From Anas platyrhynchos (taxonomy: Eukaryota; Chordata; Aves; Anseriformes; Anatidae), in assembly GCF_047663525.1 (NCBI RefSeq), contig NC_092607.1, positions 4,807,001 to 4,871,000 of the forward strand: a DNA stretch of 64,000 nucleotides, given 5' to 3'. Position 1 is the stretch's first letter; every line of letters starts with the position of its first letter. Positions 45,301 to 64,000 of this stretch are shown piece by piece. The notes under the pieces are model-generated. The model saw nothing but the letters and a program-made list of their open reading frames with translations, was not told the origin of the DNA and did not search any database. A program made the position numbers and the translations under genes.

Positions 45301-48300
45301 CACCTCAGAGAGCAAGGGGAACACACAGCCACATGCTGGGGCTGCAGCCGCTCCCAGCCCACCATCAGCCTCACCAGCTTGACATGAGGCTCAGCAGACG
45401 ACAGGGAGAGCGGTTGTGAGGTTGTCAGGTTCTGCCTGGCATTTGAGTGCAGATGGCAGTGTTTTGTGTCACTCTGCTCCTGGCTGGTGCTGTTAAAACC
45501 AAAGCAAGATGCTGTGAGAAGAGAAGAGCAAGGGGGTGTTTGATGTGACACTTGGAGGAAGCCATCCAAGTCCAGCTGCAAGCGTGGGAGCTGTGAGTTT
45601 CCAAAGGCAGGGTTTTCCTGTCTTTTCCAGCTCATGGACCCCGGTAATTTTCCAGCCACAACAGACTCTTGCACAGTGGGCTAACTGAACTGGCAACAGA
45701 TCTGCTCCTACCGATTCCTGCTGCGGACAACCTGCAGACTGCAGATCAGGATCCTGCCCTTTGGCACCGGCAGTCAACCAGCAGAGCAGCACGGCACAGC
45801 CCAGGGACGGGAAGGCTCAGCCTTTAGAGAGGAACAAAGTCACCATCACCTCTCTGCAAGGAACCCCAGCTGACCTCTATGGGATGCCCTGACGTGCACC
45901 AGGGTAGGGATGGGTTCACCTGTGCACTTAAGGGCTTGCAAAGTGAGAAATCAGAAGTTTAGGGGAAAAAACAAAAACAACAAGCAAAGGCAGAAATGTG
46001 CCGGAGAAGAAGGATCCCATGTCCAATGGGGAATGCTAGGATGGAGAAGCAGCCTGAGAGCCAAAAAAGCTTCAGATGCAGGATCAGGTCAGGAGCACCA
46101 TGCAGGGAAGCACTGTCACAGCTGGACACTGACACCTCCTCTCCTGAGCACATGCACTCAGCAGGGCTGGCCTTAAACCCTTCACATTTATCCCAGGTGG
46201 GAGAGCAAACAGAACCCTCTTAACCACCAAATACCCATCGAAGGGCGATTCCGCCAGCCTGCAGCAGGTAATAGAGCACCAAGGCCAGGTCCCTGCTCCT
46301 GGCTGCTCAAAGCCCTTGTGCCAGCTGGCCCCAGGGCTGCGTGAGCTCCCCTGCAGCCAGCACAGCCCCACTCATCAATTTGCTACTGTTTGTCCCCAAA
46401 GTGGAGAAAACAATTCCACGAGGTAGTGATGCAGGAGCTGCTCAGCCTCGTGGCACAGCTGGAAGAAACATGCAGGACATCTGGCACAAAAGGGACACTT
46501 TCTGGGGGAGCAGCTGATTTTTATAAGCGTCTTTATGAGCACCACTCAATCTTTGTTGTGTTTTTCCTGGGTCCCTTTTGTGCAGTTGGGGAGGGTTTGT
46601 CTGTAAATCGCATGTGCACATAGGTACAAACGCTGCTTATCTCTGCCTCTCTCTATGTTCCAGCCCTATTCATCCAGCATTTGGAAGTGGCATTTTATGA
46701 GTTTTTTTTTTTAAACTGAGTTTTTAACAAGGCAGGCACACGGCTCAGAAAGCGAACAAAGGGGCCCCTATTGGAAACTTTAAAAATGTTTCAACAAAGG
46801 CTTCTCTTGAAAACCTTTAACCCCTAGTGCCAACCTCGAGGGAAATGCTACGTTATGAGCAAGCGGAGCACAAACATCTTCTGTGACCACCGACTGCCTA
46901 CAACAGGCTGCCTTGTTGGCCACATCTTTTCTGTTCACTACCATCACCAACAGGAGTAACTCCCAAGCCCATCTTGTACTAATCCAATGAAATTCATTTA
47001 ATTCTTCAAGGGAAAAAAAAAACAAAAAAAAAAACTAACCTCCACAAAAATGAACAGCAGTTTTTTCCAGTTGGATGCAGCAGTCCCCTGCCTGCTTTGA
47101 TGGAAAGTGCCATTTTACTACAAACACGAAGATCTCTTGCACGCCCTCCAGATGGGAATTTGGATTTCAGACGAGGCCAGATTTAGCCCAGGAGTTAACT
47201 CTGCTCTTTGTATTGCCAAGTCCTGGTGGCAAATAGCAGGGCCGAGATCGAGAGCAGATTACACACATGCACACACAATTTTTGCCTGTACCAGATGCCA
47301 ATCTAATGATATTCCCCAAAGAGATTGCAAGAACCTGCTTGTGAAATACATTTTCTACTTGCTGCCGAGAGCCTACAGGCTGACTGCCTGTGACTGATGG
47401 CTCCTGTTCTCAGAAAGAAATAAAAGATAAAGGAGAAGCTTTGTTATTGCCACCAAGAGATGCGACAGAGTCCCATGGAGAGGACTTTGCAGTAACTGCG
47501 TGCAGTCTGGCCTCGGTGGAGGCAGAAATCCCGTGGGCTTAAGTAGAAGAGGTAAAACCATGTGAACAGGGTCCTCTCTTGGAGCCCTCTCCCCCTGCCC
47601 CAATCCCGCAAGCAGCAGAGCCCAATTCCCTTGCTCCCCACTGACACCAGGTGGGTGCTCTCAGGACCAGGACGGACTGGGCAGCTCCCTGCTCTGCAGC
47701 AATCCATCCTCACACCTTCTGGCCAAAAAGGGGGGAAAAAAGTCCCCAAGCACCATGTTACCTGCACAGCCACACTCAGCTGCATGTTGGCACAGATCCG
47801 ATGAGCGCAGAGCAGTCTGATTTCCCAGACAAGTTTTCCCACGTAATTGCTTGCAGCAAATATGCCCAAAGCTATTTTTTTTTTTTTCCCTGTGCAATGC
47901 TCGGAGTGATAAGCCAAAGGTGGGTGATCGCTTATACAAACATGTTTATGGGTATGCACAAACAGAGCTATGAGTATTCACAGCCCCAATTTTCCAGTCA
48001 TGCAGAAGCGGTGCAGAACAAACTTAGGGCACACTTCTCAGCTTATCTTTTGGCAAGATCTAGCTCTCCTATTGCTCGGTGCACTTTGCCCAGGTGTACA
48101 AGACCTTATTATTCTCTGCTAAAAGAGATCCTCACTTGTATAAGCAAGAACTAGCCTGAGAGCTAGGCAAAAGGTGAGCAGAGCACGCAGACTTCAAACT
48201 GCGCCATCCCTGTGGCAAGGAAGAGCCTGATCCTCCCCCAGGTACCGAGGGCAGAGCAGGGGCTGCTTTACACAGCAGGGTGCTGTGAGCCCAGTACCCA

Positions 48301-48588
48301 CACCTTGCACCCCAAAAATCCAGCTGGGACAGCAAGCGTTGACACCACAGAAAGGGAAAAGCATACAGGTGGGGGAGCTCAGCAAACGCACTTTTTGGGA
48401 GAAACCCCAAAGATCAGTGATAATCAAGGGATCAGCGACACTCTCCCGGGGGGGGCACATCACTCCCTAACCCCTCAACCCAGGAGGTAGCCCCCCCAAC
48501 CTCCACCCCCCGCGGGGTCGGGGCTCCCCCTCACCCCATCCCCATCCCTTTTCCCCTCCCCGCAGGTGCCGTGGAGCCCCTCACTCAC
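39307..48588 (-). other. Probable MATN4 first intron
   Basis: This 9.3-kb stretch runs from the acceptor before the start-codon exon to a strong donor at the CpG island. I recognise no gene, RNA or full mobile element inside. It has A/T runs near 46,700, 46,989-47,031 and 47,877. Assignment as one intron is an inference from orientation and splice sites. Confidence 0.4.
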
Positions 48589-48960
48589 CCGTACCGGCCT
48601 CAGAGCCGCTCCCCGCCGCGGTACTGGCTCAGGTACGGCGGGGGCTCGGCGGGGGCTCGGCGGGGGCTCGGCGGGGGCTGCGCGGGGGCCGCAGTGCTGA
48701 GCGGCGGTGCCGGGAGCGGCATTTAACGGGGCGGGGGGAGGCGGGGCGGGCCCGGCCCGGGATAGCGCGGGAGGGGCCCCAGCCCCCGGCCACCTCCCCC
48801 CCCCCCCCAAAAAAAAACAAAAATCCCGGGGCTGGCGGCCGGGGGCGAGCGGGAGCCGCGCAGGTGGGAGCGGGGGCGCCGGGGGCAGTGCGGGGGGCAA
48901 CGCGGCGGGGTCAGGGCACAGCCCCTGCCTCTGCACGGCACCGCAACGGCCAGCGAGAGG
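48480..48960. promoter_or_regulatory. CpG island, likely MATN4 promoter, possibly shared with RBPJL
   Basis: Very GC-rich and dense in CG. On the minus strand a strong donor (GTACGG then GTGAGTGA) ends a possible exon at 48589, which could splice to the MATN4 acceptor at 39306. On the plus strand a donor-like GCGCAG then GTGGGA lies near 48,860. From memory, mouse Matn4 and Rbpjl have antiparallel overlapping 5' ends, so a shared bidirectional promoter is plausible here. Confidence 0.5.
48633..48690. repeat. 11-bp GC-rich tandem repeat
   Basis: About four copies of CTCGGCGGGGG within the CpG island, with G runs that could form a quadruplex on the plus strand. Confidence 0.85.
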
Positions 48961-57878
<8,918 letters not shown>

Positions 57879-58071
57879 CGAGCGGGGCCAGCAGTGCTCC
57901 GCCTGCCCCCAGCCCTGGGGACAGGAGCGTCCCTGAGCCACGTCCACAGGCTGGGGTGGCTCTGCCCGAGGGTCCTCCCCATACATCCACTGCCCATCCG
58001 TTATCTGACCCGCTGCCTTCTCTCTTGTCATGGCAGCATCTCGCCCTGGTGAGATCTCACCTGAGAGCACC

Positions 58072-58077
58072 AATAAA
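58072..58077 (+). terminator. Polyadenylation signal of RBPJL
   Basis: AATAAA about 195 bp after the RBPJL stop codon, followed by a T- and G-containing stretch. The transcript probably ends near 58,095. Confidence 0.8.
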
Positions 58078-58099
58078 TCGTGCTTTGAGGACTCTTTAC

Positions 58100-61000
58100 T
58101 GATTCGATTGCTTCTTTGCTGGCCTCCAGGATTTACCTCCCGTGCTGGCACAGAACATCACGGCTCCCTCGATTCCTCGGTCCGTGTATTCAAAGGCCAG
58201 GAGGGACACGGATGATGAATGCAAGTGACCTTAAATGTCACTTCTGTGACATAAACGACCGCTTCTGTGCTTTTCAGTAACGAGGAGCTGATTTCCAGCA
58301 GCTGAATACCCAGCACCAGATTTTTTATTTTTATTTTTTTCCATTAGAGGCCCAAATGGGGTAATTTCGAAAGGAAAAGGGAAAAAAAAAAAAAAAAAGG
58401 AGAGAGAAACAGTTCAGTGTGAAAGCCAGCCCTTTCCTAGCTGTCATGGCTCTCTGAGCTCCGTTGTTTTACGCGCGCACGCGGTGCAAGGCTGGAGCCA
58501 GCGGGAAGCTGCTGATCTGAAGAGGCCATAAAAAGGAACCAGGTTTCTTGGAGCTGGACCCGAGCACTGTGCGGAGCGGAGCTTACAGCTTTATTTAGCC
58601 TTCAGATCTCCGTGGCATCAAAGGAGCTACGGTGTACCTAGAAATCGTGCTGCCCTGGCAGTTCTGTGCTGGGGTTAGAAACAAGCCAGGTGCCAAAACC
58701 GCGGAGGTTTTGAACCTGTGCTGAACTCAGCAGCACTGAGGGGAGCAGGGGCAGCCCCAAAGCAGTGTGGGGCACCCGGTGCCTCTGGGTCAGTGCCCGG
58801 GCACCCCCTGCATTTTCTGGGTAGCAGCACCTCCCTAAGGCCCCCCAGCAGTCTGGAGATGGGGCTCCTTCTCTCTGCAAACCCATGTAGGTTTAGAAGC
58901 CGATGCAGACACCCCTGTGTCTGTGCGAGTGCATCACCGGGGCTGCTGCTGGTGGAGGAAAGGGGCAGGAGGATGTTACAGCCACCCACATATTGCTACA
59001 ACCACCCCACCAGCCCCTGCTCCCCTGCAAATTGCCCTTGGCTAATGGAACTGAGGATGCACCCCAAGAAAAACCCTTTAATCAACCCCATCCAAGACAA
59101 AATGCCTGAGCTGAGGATTCCTCCCAGCTCCCCAAAAGCATTTTGTCCCCCATCTCTGTGGGAGCTCGGGGGAAGGATGGGGCCAAGCGTTTCAGCCCAT
59201 GCCTGCATCCCGCCCGCCAGCTCCCAGTCCCCCCTCCCTGCGCATAATTCCTGTTTTATGAATGGAAAGCGCCCTCCTCTATATTTAGCAGCAGCCCAGC
59301 CCTGGAGGCAGGAGGACTTGTTGACTTCAAGGGCTCTGAACAAGCCTGCGTTGTGTTTACGGCACGAGGCTTCGCTGGAGAGGCCAAGGAAGCACCAAGT
59401 GGCTCGCTCCTGAAGCCTGCTGGGTTCAGCAAACATCTGCAGTAACTCAAGGCACATGGGGAAAGGGAAGACAGGACGGCTGGGGGGGCCTCGGGGCACC
59501 GTGGTGGTTCTCACCTCTGTCCCCAAAAGCCTGCCATGGACTGCATTTATCAGGGGCTCTGCATTTCCCAGCAGGTCCCACAGGTGGAAAGGGGAGCTTT
59601 GCAGCTCCCAGACAAATCACTTCCCTGAGCATATGCTCCACATCTGGGTGGAGGAGCTGGTAGCATCGTCAGGGCTGTTTATTTGCATAATCCCCAATTA
59701 ACACAAACTGTCTCGGACAGGCGCCAGCCACGCGGTTGTGAAGTCTCGTTCATGAGCAAGTCAGCAGTGCCCACCTCTGCTGGATGGCTCAGGGACCCCG
59801 CACGCATGGGGACACACACAAATCGTCCCCACGGTCCCTAGTGGAGCTGCTCCAGCATCTCCCTTGCTCCTGAGCCACGTTATGGATTATCTGAGATACG
59901 TGTACAGGCTTTGCCCCATCCCCAATGCAGCCAGCAATGTGGCTTTAAAAGGAAGAATTAAAAACTTCCATATCACCAGGAGCTGGGAAATTACCAAAAG
60001 CATCACATGTTTTTAGGACACACAGAATAACTTACACCATGGGTGGCCGTGGCGTTGTGTGAGCGCCCTTGGGTGGCAATGGGAAATCACAGCAGTGCCC
60101 TGCTCCTGCTTCAGTATGGCGATAAGCACTTTATATATATACATTTAAATATATGTATATATGTGTAAACAGGTCCCGGAGGTGACAGCACCCTCAAAAA
60201 CAGCAAGAAGAAAACAAAATCTTGTCTCTCTCCCCCTGAAACAACTTTCTAAAGAACACCAAGAGTGGCTGCTGCCACCTAGCGAGCCAGCACACGGCTG
60301 CAGCCCGGCTCCGAGGGATTTTTTAAAAAAAAAAAAAAAAAACATGGACCCATTGTTTTTTGCCCTAAAACACGCAGCAGGTTCGGGGAGTGATTTTTAT
60401 TTATTTATTTATTTTCCCCAGTAATGCCCTGAGCAAGCAGGAAGGGAGCACAGCACAGAGCCCCGCTAATGGCAAGCCAGGGCTGGCTGCGGCACTGAGC
60501 TCCCCACGCCCTGCGGCCCCATATTGCTGCGGGATCCGGCCCCGCACCCCACAAGGACAGCCCTGCCCTGCCCCACATCGCACCCAGTGCTCGGGGAGTG
60601 AGGGGTGGCCGTGGTTCCCCGGGTGCATTCATCTCCTGCTCACCCAGCTCGCACCCAGCCCACCGACACCGCTCCCTCCGCCAAGGTGGCCGGAGGGCTG
60701 CCTTGCTCAGAGGGCAGTCCGTGATTTTGCAGCCTCTAGGAAGGCTGGAAAATATGGGTTTAAAGAGGATTTTGCATCTCTCTGAGCCCAAGGGGTGGGC
60801 AGAGAGGGGAGGCTGGCCAGGGGAGGCTGTAGGAGGGTGGCTGGCCAGTGCCAGCAGGGCTCGGTGCAGGTGGGCTCGCTGCCAGCCCTGTTTGTGACCC
60901 AGAGAGGTGTTTGAGTTGGCAAGGGCAGCCCAGGGCAGGTCCCAGTGCTGTCACAGCTCTGTCACCTCCCGCCTTGAGGTCCCAGGGGGTGGCAGCGCTG

Positions 61001-64000
61001 CCAGCTCCCCCCCCAGAGGACAGCAGGACCACAGCGAGCGTCCCCTGGGACCCCACATCAGGAAGCGCTGGAGACACGGGCAACGTGGGGCCACCAGCAC
61101 CAGAGCAGTTGCCCCCTCATCCCCAGCCATGCTGTTTGGTGTAAATCTCACCCCAGGAGGGCGGGGATGTAGGGATGGAGCTCTGCCCACCAGCTGGGGG
61201 AAAGGTGCAGAGAAAACCACCTTTCTTGGAAGTTTTGTGCTCCTGATGCCCAGGGCTGGTGTGGTGTGTGAGCAGACCTCAGCCAAAGCTGAACCAAGGG
61301 GCTGGTCCCTGCATCTCAAGCCAAAAATCTGCCTCCCTGCCAAGCCCCCACGCTGGTCCCAGCCCTACCCTGCGGACCCCAACAAGGTCCCCTCACCTCA
61401 GCAGCCCCCCAGGGCACCCCCAGCCCCAGGCAGGGGAGCCGCGTGTATGGGGCCGTAAGTTTGTGCAGTCCCAGCAAACCTGTGCTGACTTTATCCTTTT
61501 TCTGGCAGAACTATAAATAAGCCAGCTGGGCAGCAGGATGCAGAAGGATGCCAGGGCCAAAATAAGCTGAGCTGGGCTGCTGAGGAATTGCTATTACCTA
61601 CTTGAGAGACTCTGAGCACATCGGGAACGGCCCGGGTGTGTGGCACCACTGGCCAGGCTCAAAAAACCCTAAAGCTGTATTAAGGACAGGGTGGGCTGGA
61701 GACATCCACGGGTGCCTGTGTCCCCCTCAGTGCCAGGTGGGGGTGTAGTTAACCACATCCCTAAATGAGCTGTTTGGAGACCACCACGCCTCTGTGCCCA
61801 CGCTCCAGGCACTCAGCCTTGTCCATGCAGCCAAATGTGGAAAATCAGGGTTTGGGTTGTTTCTTTTTCCCTAAAACGAGAAAAAAAAAAGGTTTTAAAC
61901 AAGCTCCCTCCTGGCAAGCTCCATACTTCCTGCAGTGTGGGGAAGGACTGAGCTCGGGAGTTGACAGCATCCCGATGGGACACGGGACAGGACAAGGGCC
62001 ACCACGTCCACAGCTGAGGCTTGGTGGCCATATGGGGGTCTTGAGGCAAGCAGAGCTGCACTGTGGGGCTGGACATGGCTCCCAAAATCAGCCCCACGTT
62101 GCAGTACAGCCGGGGGAGCCAGGCTGGTGGGGCAGGACGGAGGGAGCTGGCAATCTGCTTCAATCCCCATCTCGGAAGAAACACCCTGGTGGTTTTCTAA
62201 GGGTTCACTGGGAAGGGAAAGTGGAGTTTTAAACAGTTCGTATAAACAACCAGGCTTGAAAAAAGCAAACCTAATTTCCATGCACTGTTGCTGTAATTAT
62301 GCATGCAAGCCAGCAGACAATAACAGATTGAGTAGGATCAATGCTGGGAAAGAAATCACGGGGTGCAGCTCCTACCCCAGGAGCCCTCGAGGACTCGGGG
62401 AGGGAGCTGCGGGGTGCCTGGCTGGGACCCCACCAGGCTGCGGGCACGTGCCCAAACACAGACCTGCAGCAGCAAGCACAGGGCGTGGGACTGGGGACCG
62501 AAATCTGAAATTGGACTTGTTCTCTGTCCCTGCTTTGTGCTGGGGAGCAGCAGGGGGCACAGCCCCAGGCAGACATCGGTGCCCCTCTCCTCTGCATCAG
62601 GGCTGGCCTCCAGAGCCCACCCCAGCTGGTTCCTGCAAAAGGTCTGGGGGTCTGGGTGGGTGCTGGGCTCAGCAGGATGGTGCTGGAGGAGAAGCAGCAG
62701 CAGCAACCGGAGGGCATCGACCCACAGGGATGTGTCCTTGCTCCCTGCAACAAGGACAGGTGCTGGCATGGCAACGATTGCTGGGCAGTGCTGGGATTTT
62801 GGGGTGTGCACTGAGTGGGAGACACGGACCAAAATAAAAAGACGGAGAATTAATGAGAATTAAACAGAATTAAAGACCGGGACATCCACCCGGTCACCAT
62901 CCCATTGCACCCCACTGAGAGCTGGCACACGTGCGTGCGTGCATGCACGCAGCCCCCCAGGGCTGTGCTGGAGGGAGCAGGCAGGGCTGAAGGGCTCTTT
63001 GTTCCCCGGTGTAATTATACCTGAGTGGGGAAGCAAAATGTGCTGAAAACCCCTCGCCGGGCGTTTCTGCAGGGAGCCGCGGCGCTCAGCCCAACACTGG
63101 CCCCATTGTTCCCTCCGTGTGCTCCGGGCCCACCTCCACTCCCCACTTCCCTGCCTTTCCTCGAAATAATCAGTCTGTGATTAAAAACCAGGTCTTTTCC
63201 CTCGGCAATGTCAACATCGGGCGAAACGCCCTGAAACTCCCTGCTGCTGCTGCTCCCTGCGCTGTGAGGATGCCAATGTAGGGACAAGGGCACAGTCGGG
63301 TGAGATTTTTGGCACTGGGAGCACCCCGGCTCCTGCTGAGGGCTCAAAGGCTTCATCTAGGGTCGAGATTCTTGCAAAGCACTGAAGAAAAAGCAGAAAT
63401 AAAATACCAATAGTAGTCATAATCATAATAACAAAAGTAAAAAACCTCTCGCCAGCTGCCTGGATTGCAGAACAGCATCAGCACAGCCACAGTTAGCAGC
63501 CTCGTGCTGGGGACTGCTGCTTGCAGAGGAATTCCGCAGGCACCAGGGGTGCAATGAGCACAGACACCCCAAAAGTGATGGTGTCCGGCTTTGGGGTGCC
63601 GGGCTCCGGCCGTGCCAGGAGGTGGCAGCAGGCACACGGGGAGCGAAGGGGAGAAGGGTCCGGGGCTGCGGGTTATGGGTGCCACCGGCAGGTTGCTGAT
63701 AGGAGCAGGGGAGATGCTGGGGGCTGGTGTCGGGAGAGCAACTGGGACAGCTGGGCAGCAGTGAGACACAGCTCGGGCTTTGTGTTCTCGCGTGTCGCTG
63801 CAGATATTAAAGATGCTGTTTTTACTTTGTACAGGGTGGGTTTGTCGTGTGTTCGTTTGTCTGAAGTGACTTTGTCATAATCAGAATGCACTTCTGAATA
63901 CACAGAAATTACAGAACGCTTCCTCCTTTAACAGCGGGGTGTAACGGGTCCGTTTCCATGCTCTGAAAAGAGAAAAGAATGAAATTTTAAAGAGTAGGAG
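58100..64000. other. Downstream intergenic region
   Basis: No gene recognised on either strand. By synteny SDC4 should follow on the minus strand, but its conserved cytoplasmic tail is not encoded here, so only its 3' untranslated region or flank could reach in. There are A runs at about 58,382-58,398 and 60,324-60,341 and an alternating AT tract at 60,131-60,166. Confidence 0.6.
60131..60166. repeat. AT-rich alternating repeat
   Basis: An imperfect TA/TG repeat, likely a degenerate microsatellite. Confidence 0.8.

Noticed and set aside
63211-63426. Hydrophobic minus-strand frame as a membrane exon of SDC4
   Set aside because: It lacks the conserved syndecan transmembrane and cytoplasmic motifs and is part of AT-rich simple sequence.

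Overview
The window looks like avian nuclear DNA. Genes have short GC-rich exons in introns, there are many homopolymer and pentamer tracts, a short stretch resembles the 3' end of the bird CR1 LINE, and the intact proteins are vertebrate-specific. The gene order (KCNS1, a WAP-domain gene, MATN4, RBPJL) matches human 20q13.12 and its bird counterpart, which I believe is chicken chromosome 20. The species cannot be named from sequence alone. STK4 and SDC4, the expected outer neighbours, show no coding exons here.

Layout. 1-3.7 kb: no gene seen. 3.7-14.3 kb, minus strand: KCNS1 (Kv9.1, electrically silent potassium-channel subunit), with two coding exons and a probable non-coding first exon in a CpG-rich block near 14.1 kb. 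14.3-20.1 kb: intergenic, with several simple repeats. 20,129-27,239, minus strand: a 7.1-kb endogenous retrovirus. It has two identical 477-bp LTRs, a 4-bp target duplication, a proline-tRNA primer site, a polypurine tract, and badly broken gag, pol and gamma-type env. 30.1-30.9 kb, minus strand: a three-exon gene for a small secreted single-WAP protein. Just upstream (31.0-31.5 kb, minus) is a two-exon open frame that could encode a second small secreted Cys-rich protein. 33.2-39.3 kb, minus strand: MATN4 (matrilin-4), complete over ten coding exons and 621 residues, including a U12-type AT-AC intron in the coiled-coil region. 48.5-49.0 kb: a CpG island that probably starts MATN4 and may also serve RBPJL. 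52.7-58.1 kb, plus strand: RBPJL, ten exons recognised, N-terminal exon(s) not found. 58.1-64 kb: no gene seen.

The genes do not form a pathway. KCNS1 modifies Kv2 channels in neurons, the WAP protein is a likely secreted protease inhibitor or antimicrobial, MATN4 is an extracellular-matrix adaptor, and RBPJL is a DNA-binding subunit of the pancreatic PTF1 complex. The most unusual items are the young but coding-defective provirus, the unexplained Cys-rich frame beside the WAP gene, the in-frame intron of the WAP gene, and the AT-AC intron of MATN4.

Exon limits come from reading frame, splice dinucleotides, phase and remembered family sequence. No alignment or transcript data were available.
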